Below are positions 43,793-50,945 of a stretch of DNA of 64,000 nucleotides, piece by piece. Numbering within the stretch: the stretch's first letter is position 1; every line of letters begins with the position of its first letter. Made by a program: the position numbers and the translations under genes. A model generated the notes under the pieces. That model was given only the letters and a program-made list of their open reading frames with translations. It had not been told where the DNA came from and did not search any database. The DNA comes from Streptomyces sp. YS415 (lineage in GTDB: Bacteria > Actinomycetota > Actinomycetes > Streptomycetales > Streptomycetaceae): contig NZ_JAMJFL010000002.1 of the NCBI RefSeq assembly GCF_023544665.1, forward strand, positions 62,001 through 126,000, written 5' to 3'.

Positions 43793-46700
43793 ATGGCGGG
43801 GCATCGGCCCACGGATTGGCATGTCCTGGACCTGGACGGTGATCCGGTGCCGGGGGATCCGCAGCAGGTGCGGCAGCTGGCGAAGAAGCTGCATGACTTC
43901 GCGGACGATGTCTCGGATGCGTTGCGTCTGGTGAAGGGGATGGCCGGGGAGGGCACTCTCGCCGAGTGGGCGGGGAAGTCGGCGGATGTCTTCAAGGAGG
44001 ACTTCGCCGATGTGCCGAAGAATCTGAAGAAGCTGAAGTCGTCGTACGAGTTGTGCGGTGATGCGCTGGCGGATTACTGGCCGAAGCTGGAGCGGGCGCA
44101 GGCGTTGGCGGACCGGGCGCTGGCCAGGGGGCGCGAGGCGCGCTCGGATCTCGCGTCGGCGAAGTCCCGTCTGTCCACGGCTGATTCGTGGGTGACGCGG
44201 GCGGGGAAGGAAGCCGACAAGTACAAGGACGACCCGACCGGCAGCAAGGCGGCTGAGAAGCCGGATGAGGCGAAGGTCCGGGCTGCGACGCGGGATGTGC
44301 AGCAGGCGGAGTCCGCGCAGGCGAGTGCGCGTGGGGATGTCGCGGATGCGCAGGGTGCGTTGGACGCGGCGAAGAAGATGGCCGAGGACGCGCGCACAAT
44401 GCGCGAGGAGGCTGCGCGGACGGCGAAGACGAAGATCGACGAGGCGTCGGACGCGGGGATCCAGAACCGGTCGTGGTGGGAGGACATCGGGGACTGGTTC
44501 GTCGACAACTGGGACACGATCGTCGCGGTGTGCAAGGTCGTCGTCGCGGTCGTGGGCGTGATCGCGATGATCATCGGTGGGCCGATCCTCGCCGCGATCG
44601 TGATCGTCGCCGGCCTCATCGTCCTCGCCGACTCCCTCTACAAATACTCCAAAGGTCAAGCCGGCCTACTCGACGTCGCTTTCGCCGCCTTGGACTGCGT
44701 ACCCGGTATGAAGGGCCTCACCAGCCTCGGCAAGCTCGCCATGGGTATGAAGGCGCTCGGCAAGGGCGGTCTCAAGGGCATGGCCAAGGGGCTGGGGAAG
44801 GGCCTGCGCAGAGAAGCCGACGACGCCGCCGCGCACAGCAAGCCGACGAAGGGCCGCTGCAAGAACGGCGACCCCATCGACATGATCTCCGGCGACATGC
44901 TGATGGAGGAGAGGGACGTCGACCTGCCGGGCCTCCTCCCGCTGGTCCTGCGCCGTACGCACCTGTCCAGCTACCCCTATGGCCGCTTCTTCGGCCCCTC
45001 CTGGGCCTCCACCCTGGACGAGCGCCTGGAACTGGACGACGAGGGAGCCGTCTTCGCCACCGAGGACGGCATGCTCCTCTTCTACCCGGTGCCGACGCCG
45101 GGCACCTCCGTCCTGCCCCTGGAAGGCCCGCGCCTGCGACTCGACTGGGACGGCGCTCCCGGCGCCCCGGTCCGGATCACCGACCCGCTCAGCGGCATCA
45201 CACGCCACTTCGCCCCGCGCCGGAAGCCGGCGGCACCCGACGAGGCCTTCACCCTCCCCCTCGCCGCGATCACCGACCGCAACGGCTCCCGAATCGACTT
45301 CGACCGTGACGACGACGGCACGCCGGTAGCCGTAAGGGATTCGGCCGGACGCCACCTCTACGTCGACACCGCCGACGGCCGCGTCACCGCACTGCGCCTC
45401 CACAACCCCGAGGACGGCCCCGACGGCACGCTCCTCAGGCGCTTCGGCTACGACGCCGAGGGCAACCTCAGCGACATCCACAACTCCAGCGGCCTGCCCC
45501 GGAAGCTGACGTACGACGCCCGCAGCCGCGTCACCTCCTGGACCGACCGCAACGGCTACTCCTACCGCTTCACCTATGACGCCCTGGACCGCTGCACTGC
45601 GGGCGAGGGCGACGACGGCAGCCTCTCCTGCACGGTCGAGTACGACAGCGAGAACCGCGAGACGCGCTACACGGACGCGCTCGGGAACACGACGACGTAC
45701 CGCTACAACGAGTTGCTCCAGCTGGTCGCCGAGACCGACCCCCTTGGCCATACGACGTACTCCGAGTGGGACCGCTACGACCGTCTGACTGCCCGGACGG
45801 ACGCCCTGGGACGGACGACTCGCTATGAGTATGACGAGCACGGCGCGCCGACCGCAGTCATCCGGCCCGACGGCAGTCGGGAGGCGGCGGAGAACAATGA
45901 CTACGGCCAGCCTGTGTCGGTGACTCAGGCCGATGGGCACGTCTGGCTCATGGAGTACGACCCACGGGGGAACCTCACGTCGGAGACGGACCCCACGGGG
46001 GCCCGCGTCACATACTCCTACAACGAATTCGGTGCGCTCACCGCGGTCACGGACGCCTCCGGGCGCAGGGCTCAGCTGAAGCCGGACGGTGCAGGCCTGC
46101 CCATGGCCTGCACCGACGCGGAGGGCTCGACGACACGTTACGAGCGCGACGCGTTCGGAAGGATCACCGCGCAGATCGAGCCGGACGGGGCGGTCACCCG
46201 ACTCGGCTGGACGACGGACGGTCGGCCGAGCTGGCGTACTCTGCCGAACGGAGCCACGGAACGCCGGGTGTACGACGGCGAAGGAAACCTTGTCGAGCAC
46301 ACGGACGCCCGGGGACAGGTGACGCGCTTCGAATACGGCGGGTTCGACCTGCCCGTGGTCCGCACCGACCCCGACGGCTCGCGGCTGGTGTTCACCTACG
46401 ACAGCCAGCTGCGCGTCACTTCGGTCACCAACCAACAGGGTGCGACGTGGAGTTACCTCTACGACGCGGCGGGGCGACTTGTCCGCGAACAGGACTTCGG
46501 TGGACGTGTACAGAGCTATCGGTTCGACGCGGCGGGCCGCCTCGTCGGGCGGACCAGCGGCGCGGGCGTGTCCACGGAGTATGTCCGTGATGACCTCGGC
46601 AATGTCATAGAGCAGCGCACGCCGGAAGGCCTGACAACCTACGCCTATGACGCCCTCGGCCACGTGCGTCGTGTGGTCGGGGACCGGATCGAGCTCAACT

Positions 46701-48409
46701 ACGAGCGGGACGCCCGTGGCCGGATCCTTGCTGAAACCTGCAACGGGGCAACCGTACGCTCCGCCTACGACCGGCTCGGCAGGCGCATTCGTCGCGTGAC
46801 CCCGTCGAACGCCGAGAGTACGTGGGAGTACGACGGGCGCGACCGACCTGTGTTGCTGCGGACGGCGGGACGTACTGTCAGCTTCGCCTATGACGGGTCT
46901 GGACGAGAGATCGAGCGGCGCACGGGCACTGTCGCGCTCAACCAGACCTGGGACGCGGCCGGCAGGCTTGACTCGCAGATCCTGACCGCCAAAGGTATGG
47001 GCGCCGATTCGGGGGTGGCACCGACCGCACGGCGTCTCCAGCACCGTGCGTACCGTTACGGGCAGGACGGAACGGTCGCCGCGATCAGCGATCTGCTCAA
47101 TGGTGACCGTGTCGTCGACAACGACGACACCGGGCGAGTCACCGGGGTACGGGCTGGGACCTGGTCGGAGCGCTATGCGTACGACGCGGCCGGCAATATC
47201 ACGGAAGGTGAGTGGCAGAGCGTTACGCCCGCTCACCCCCTGTCGGTACTCACGGCCCGATCTGTCGGCGGCGCGGTCGGCCACATAAGTTACGAGTATG
47301 ACGCTCAGGGGCGAGTGGTGGTCAGGCGGAAGAAGCGCCTGTCCCGCAAGCCCGACGTATGGCGCTACGCCTGGGACAGCCAGGACCGACTCGTCGGAGT
47401 GATCACGCCTGACGGCACCCGGTGGGCCTATCAATACGATCCGTTCGGACGCCGTATCGCCAAGCGTCGGCTGGCACCGGACGGGATGACTGTGGTCGAG
47501 GAGGTGATCTATGTCTGGGACGGCTTCGTACCGGCTGAACAGGTCACCCGTGCGGACGACGCGGCGCCCAAGTGCACGGTTTGGGATTGGGAGCAAGACC
47601 GTTTCAGCCCCGTCACTCAGGTCGAGAGGGTGCCCGCTCGGGACCGCCCCCAGGAGTGGGTGGACGACAAGTTCTACTCCATCGTCACCGACTTGGTCGG
47701 AACTCCAACCGAGATGGTCGCCGAGCATGGCGAAATCGCTTGGAGAGCGCGGACGACGGTGTGGGGCGCACCGCTCGATGCTTCGGGGCAGGGCGATGCG
47801 TACTGTCCGCTGCGATTCCCGGGCCAGTACCACGACCCCGAGACGTCACTCAATTACAACTATCAGCGCTACTACGACCCGGAGACGGGTCAGTACGCCT
47901 CTCTGGACCCCCTCGGACTCACACCGGGTCCGAACCCTCGCGTATACGTCCGAAATCCGTTCACTGCTGTGGACCCCTTCGGGCTTTCACCTTGCGAACA
48001 GGAGGCGCGCGATGCCGCGAAACGGCGCGCAGACCAGGAACAGTCAAGGCCGGGGGCGAGCAAGCAGACCAGGCCGACGGTTGCCAGCGGTCTTTCCGTG
48101 CCGGGACAGCATGGGCCGTTCACCGGTGCGAGCATCAAGGGTGGCGGCAACCACAATCTGCACCCCGACGTCCAGGCCGCGTACGACCGGGTTCCGCTCG
48201 AAGTCCGCCCGGCGGGCAACCAGCACGGGAGATGCGCCGAGGCTGAAGCGCTGTCGAACGCTATGAACGCCGGGGTCGATCCACGGGGCGGTATCAGTGC
48301 TGCTGTGGACGTCCGTGCGGCCGGCAACCCGAAGCACGGTGCGCCGAAGCCGCCGTGCTCCTCATGCCAACATGTGCTTGACCAATTCGGAATTACGGCG
48401 GTGACTTGA
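43793..48409 (+). CDS. RHS-repeat polymorphic toxin with T7SS signal and YwqJ-type deaminase tip
   Basis: A 1538-residue secreted toxin. The start (DLDGDPVPGDPQQVRQLAKK) is a T7SS signal region, followed by coiled-coil helices (to about 240), a hydrophobic segment (about 243-285), then a DUF6531-like GDPIDMISGDMLMEERDVDL block. RHS/YD repeats fill about 470-1370, ending in the core FPGQYHDPETSLNYNYQRYY and the junction DPLGL/DPFGL (about 1396). The ~140-residue tip has a deaminase signature: C1481-A-E1483 and PCSSC (C1522, C1525), so zinc-dependent nucleotide or nucleic-acid deamination is likely. The family name YwqJ is from motif memory. SUKH-3 follows by two bases. Confidence 0.92.
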   Translation: MAGHRPTDWHVLDLDGDPVPGDPQQVRQLAKKLHDFADDVSDALRLVKGMAGEGTLAEWAGKSADVFKEDFADVPKNLKKLKSSYELCGDALADYWPKLERAQALADRALARGREARSDLASAKSRLSTADSWVTRAGKEADKYKDDPTGSKAAEKPDEAKVRAATRDVQQAESAQASARGDVADAQGALDAAKKMAEDARTMREEAARTAKTKIDEASDAGIQNRSWWEDIGDWFVDNWDTIVAVCKVVVAVVGVIAMIIGGPILAAIVIVAGLIVLADSLYKYSKGQAGLLDVAFAALDCVPGMKGLTSLGKLAMGMKALGKGGLKGMAKGLGKGLRREADDAAAHSKPTKGRCKNGDPIDMISGDMLMEERDVDLPGLLPLVLRRTHLSSYPYGRFFGPSWASTLDERLELDDEGAVFATEDGMLLFYPVPTPGTSVLPLEGPRLRLDWDGAPGAPVRITDPLSGITRHFAPRRKPAAPDEAFTLPLAAITDRNGSRIDFDRDDDGTPVAVRDSAGRHLYVDTADGRVTALRLHNPEDGPDGTLLRRFGYDAEGNLSDIHNSSGLPRKLTYDARSRVTSWTDRNGYSYRFTYDALDRCTAGEGDDGSLSCTVEYDSENRETRYTDALGNTTTYRYNELLQLVAETDPLGHTTYSEWDRYDRLTARTDALGRTTRYEYDEHGAPTAVIRPDGSREAAENNDYGQPVSVTQADGHVWLMEYDPRGNLTSETDPTGARVTYSYNEFGALTAVTDASGRRAQLKPDGAGLPMACTDAEGSTTRYERDAFGRITAQIEPDGAVTRLGWTTDGRPSWRTLPNGATERRVYDGEGNLVEHTDARGQVTRFEYGGFDLPVVRTDPDGSRLVFTYDSQLRVTSVTNQQGATWSYLYDAAGRLVREQDFGGRVQSYRFDAAGRLVGRTSGAGVSTEYVRDDLGNVIEQRTPEGLTTYAYDALGHVRRVVGDRIELNYERDARGRILAETCNGATVRSAYDRLGRRIRRVTPSNAESTWEYDGRDRPVLLRTAGRTVSFAYDGSGREIERRTGTVALNQTWDAAGRLDSQILTAKGMGADSGVAPTARRLQHRAYRYGQDGTVAAISDLLNGDRVVDNDDTGRVTGVRAGTWSERYAYDAAGNITEGEWQSVTPAHPLSVLTARSVGGAVGHISYEYDAQGRVVVRRKKRLSRKPDVWRYAWDSQDRLVGVITPDGTRWAYQYDPFGRRIAKRRLAPDGMTVVEEVIYVWDGFVPAEQVTRADDAAPKCTVWDWEQDRFSPVTQVERVPARDRPQEWVDDKFYSIVTDLVGTPTEMVAEHGEIAWRARTTVWGAPLDASGQGDAYCPLRFPGQYHDPETSLNYNYQRYYDPETGQYASLDPLGLTPGPNPRVYVRNPFTAVDPFGLSPCEQEARDAAKRRADQEQSRPGASKQTRPTVASGLSVPGQHGPFTGASIKGGGNHNLHPDVQAAYDRVPLEVRPAGNQHGRCAEAEALSNAMNAGVDPRGGISAAVDVRAAGNPKHGAPKPPCSSCQHVLDQFGITAVT

Positions 48410-48411
48410 GG

Positions 48412-48855
48412 ATGACCGAAGTGCGCGGGCAGCGATGGTCCGAGGAGACCGATCGCGTATTGCGGGGGGCCGGGTGGTATCCCGGCCGCTCGGTGTCCAC
48501 GGTGGAGTGGGAGAACACCCTCAGTGAGCACGGCGGCTTCGAGATCCACGAGGCGGCCCGGCGCTTTCTCGCCGAGTTCGGCGGGTTGGAGAGCAAGGAG
48601 CGAGGTCCCGGGAAGACGATGGCCCGTATGGGATTCACGCTTGACCCGACCCTGGCCGAGTGGGACGACGAGATCTTTGACGTGCTGAGCGAGGAGGCGG
48701 GAACCGACTTGTACCCGATTGGGGAGGCCGACCGCCGCAACTTGTACTTGGGCATTGCGCCCAACGGCGCGGTCTACGTCGGCATGGACAGCGTCACGCT
48801 GCTTGCAGAAACAGCCGATGAGGCCCTGGAAAAGTTGGTCGAGGGCATCCGGTAA
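48412..48855 (+). CDS. SUKH-3 family immunity protein
   Basis: A 147-residue soluble protein of SUKH-3 type (RWSEETDRVLRGAGWYPGRSV, then FLAEFGGL and the ending ETADEALEKLVEGIR). In family knowledge SUKH-3 proteins accompany deaminase-tipped toxins, so it is the likely antidote to the RHS toxin ending two bases upstream. ATG 48412 is used; an in-frame TTG at 48406 is possible. A second, frameshifted copy lies at 50097-50538. Confidence 0.85.
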   Translation: MTEVRGQRWSEETDRVLRGAGWYPGRSVSTVEWENTLSEHGGFEIHEAARRFLAEFGGLESKERGPGKTMARMGFTLDPTLAEWDDEIFDVLSEEAGTDLYPIGEADRRNLYLGIAPNGAVYVGMDSVTLLAETADEALEKLVEGIR

Positions 48856-48902
48856 GCATTGGCCCGTCTGACGTCGGATGGGACTGGGGGAGGCTTCACG
48901 AC

Positions 48903-49547
48903 ATGCCTGAGCAGGTCACTCCCATTTCGGAAGCGCTGCTCGCCCGCGCGGTGTTCGGGCCGCTCGGTGGGGTGGTGGAAGTCGGTGCGGTGAACGCCAC
49001 CGGCACCTGGCGGCTCACCGAGGTCTCCATGGGCGACTATCTGGCGCGTCGCCGGTCCGATGTCGAGCGCCTGCTGGAGGGCATCCGGTCCGTCTGCCGG
49101 TTCAGTGACGACGCGATGGCGATCGTCGACGAGTTGGGCCGACTCCGCGACCACGACGTGCCCGCGGCCTACCTGCTGCTCTGGTCAGGGGGCATCACGG
49201 GCGTGCCCCAGCCGCTGGAGCGACTTGAGGAGCCGCCGGTGGTGCGGCGCATGTGCCGTATGGCGGCGGATCTTCAACTCACCCTCTTTCTCCAGGCTCT
49301 GATCAACGCCGCCATCGCGGCCGGAACGGAAGCCGGACGAGGAGCGCCCCATGTCGCCGAAGTTCTTGCCACGGCCTCTGATTTGGCCGATGCCACGGGC
49401 CGCAGTGCCCCGGCGGACATCTTCAGGATGTGGCGAGTCGCTCATCTCCCGGCCATCCTCAGTCCTGAGTCGGACGCACCGGAGAGCGGAAAGGTCGCCT
49501 TCCGGGCTTACGACCAGCTGCTGGAGGAACTGCTCGCGGCAGCCTGA
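48903..49547 (+). CDS. Hypothetical protein, paralogue of the 42472 gene
   Basis: A 214-residue soluble protein resembling that of 42472 (VGAVNATGTWRLTEVSM and DIFRMWRVAHLP). The pair flanks the RHS toxin and its SUKH-3 gene. No family recognised. It follows SUKH-3 by about 48 bases on the same strand and could be part of the immunity cluster. Confidence 0.7.
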   Translation: MPEQVTPISEALLARAVFGPLGGVVEVGAVNATGTWRLTEVSMGDYLARRRSDVERLLEGIRSVCRFSDDAMAIVDELGRLRDHDVPAAYLLLWSGGITGVPQPLERLEEPPVVRRMCRMAADLQLTLFLQALINAAIAAGTEAGRGAPHVAEVLATASDLADATGRSAPADIFRMWRVAHLPAILSPESDAPESGKVAFRAYDQLLEELLAAA

Positions 49548-49570
49548 CCAGTACGACAAAGGGGGCCACC

Positions 49571-50038
49571 GTGATGCGCGGATGGGACTGGAAGAGCGGC
49601 AAGGGTCTGCTGGGTATCGATGACGCCGCCGAGTGGGACGGCGCGTTCGAGCGCGGCGAAGGAAATCTCGGTACGGCGGCCATCGGGCTAGCCTTCAACT
49701 GCCCCCTCACCGAGGCATCGCCCCGCATCCTCAAGGCGATGCGGTTGCCGGACCGTGCTCAACGGGGATACGCGTTCACGGCGGCGGGAACCGCGGCTCG
49801 GCTCAACGGCGAGTTGACGCCGGAGTTGTATGCCGCTCTGCGTGCAGAGGGGCATCGCGGCCTGGCCGAGAATGCCATCGATGACACGTTGACGTTCGTG
49901 CCGTTCCGGCAGTTGCCCCCATGGTTCAAGTGGCGAAAGGCCGCATCAAAGGTGGAGGACAAGCTGGCGACCTGGCGGTTGAACGTTATGTATGCGGCCC
50001 AGGATGCCGGGAAGACCCTACGGCGGCGTCGCTCGTGA
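49571..50038 (+). CDS. Hypothetical protein of the toxin-immunity island
   Basis: A 155-residue protein, not recognised. It has a hydrophilic N-terminus (WDWKSGKGLLGIDDAAEWDG), a central helical part and a basic tail (KWRKAASKVEDKLATWRLN, ending LRRRRS). GTG 49571 follows an AAAGGGGG; ATG 49574 is the alternative. It lies between the 48903 paralogue and a decayed SUKH-3 copy, and so is probably one of the island's immunity or accessory genes. Confidence 0.62.
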   Translation: MMRGWDWKSGKGLLGIDDAAEWDGAFERGEGNLGTAAIGLAFNCPLTEASPRILKAMRLPDRAQRGYAFTAAGTAARLNGELTPELYAALRAEGHRGLAENAIDDTLTFVPFRQLPPWFKWRKAASKVEDKLATWRLNVMYAAQDAGKTLRRRRS

Positions 50039-50096
50039 AAGTGCAGGGATCATCATGGGGGGCGCCCTCGAGGAATGCCGCGAGCGAGCACCTGAT

Positions 50097-50538
50097 ATGA
50101 GCGAAGGGCACGGGCGGCGATGGTCCGCGGAGACCGACCGAGTGCTCCGCAGAGCCGACTGGTACCCGGGCCGTTCGGTGTGCACGGTTGAGTGGGAGAG
50201 CACTCTCCGCGAGCACGGCGGCTTCGAGATGCACGAGGCGGCCCGGCGCTTTCTCGCCGAGTTCGGCGGGCTGGAGAGCGGCGAACGAGGCCCTGGGAAG
50301 ACGATGGCCCGTATGGGGTTCGCTCTCGACCCGACCGTGGCCGCATGGGACGACGAGATCTTCGACGTACTCAGCGAGGAGGCCGGGGTCGACCTCTACC
50401 CGATCGGGGCGGGTGCGCCGCAACAACTATTTGGGGGTCGCTTCGAACGGCGCGGTCTACGTCGGCATGGACAGCGTCACGCTCCTCGCGGAGACGGCGG
50501 ACGAGGCCCTGGAGAAGCTTGTCGAGGGCATCCGATAG
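50097..50538 (+). pseudogene. Frameshifted SUKH-3 immunity gene (second copy)
   Basis: Residues encoded from ATG 50097 match the intact SUKH-3 gene at 48412 closely (RRWSAETDRVLRRADWYPGR; EIFDVLSEEAGVDLYPIG). Near 50415 two bases are missing relative to the intact copy (GAC before CGCCGC is reduced to G), so the frame shifts; the end of the gene (NGAVYVGMDSVTLLAETADE then ALEKLVEGIR) continues in the next frame to a stop at 50538. DNA identity of the last ~100 bases is very high, indicating recent duplication followed by decay. Confidence 0.82.
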
Positions 50539-50945
50539 AGGGACTGGCGGCGGCGCGGGTCTCGACGCTTGTGCCGTTCCGGATTGTGCGGTCGCTCATG
50601 TACGAGGCCAATGGGTGGGCGACCTGATGACCGAGCAGGGGATCTACGACACGTTCGCCGAAGGCGATTCGTATCCGTCCTGTGCCAGGGAGCTGACCGC
50701 GCCAACTCGGCGGTGGATCTGGATACGTCGCAGCCGCTCTGAACCCCGAGGTGTGGCACCAGAGCGCAAAGCCCCCACCCGCAGCGGGGATTGTGTGGGG
50801 AATGTGAGGAGTCGCCCCCTCCCGCCCGCCCGTGACCACCTGGCCTTCGACGACCCCGGGGCGAGTCCATAAGATCTCTGTAGGCTCAGCACACCCATCA
50901 CACCTCACCCCGCCGCATACGACCACACACCCCAGGACACCCCCC
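50539..50945. other. Noncoding region with gene remnants and promoter (407 bases)
   Basis: No intact gene. A short remnant-like stretch (VPFRIVRSLMYEANGW, near 50570-50620) suggests decayed coding sequence of the island. A possible hairpin at 50773-50800 (CCCCAC/GTGGGG) and a promoter-like pair TTCGAC-N18-TAAGAT (50846-50875) precede the next gene. Confidence 0.45.
50846..50875 (+). promoter_or_regulatory. Predicted promoter TTCGAC-N18-TAAGAT
   Basis: TTCGAC (50846-50851) and TAAGAT (50870-50875) sit 18 bases apart, about 70 bases before the LysM/regulatory-domain gene. It would restart transcription for the last two pilus-locus genes after the toxin island. Confidence 0.45.

Noticed and set aside
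44666..47833. A 1055-codon minus-strand frame antisense to the RHS toxin
   Set aside because: Shadow of the RHS repeats; composition and lack of motifs rule out a gene.
50192..50872. A plus-strand frame spanning the decayed SUKH-3 copy and the following gap
   Set aside because: It is out of frame with SUKH-3 at its start and has no recognisable domain; read as pseudogene plus noncoding remnant.
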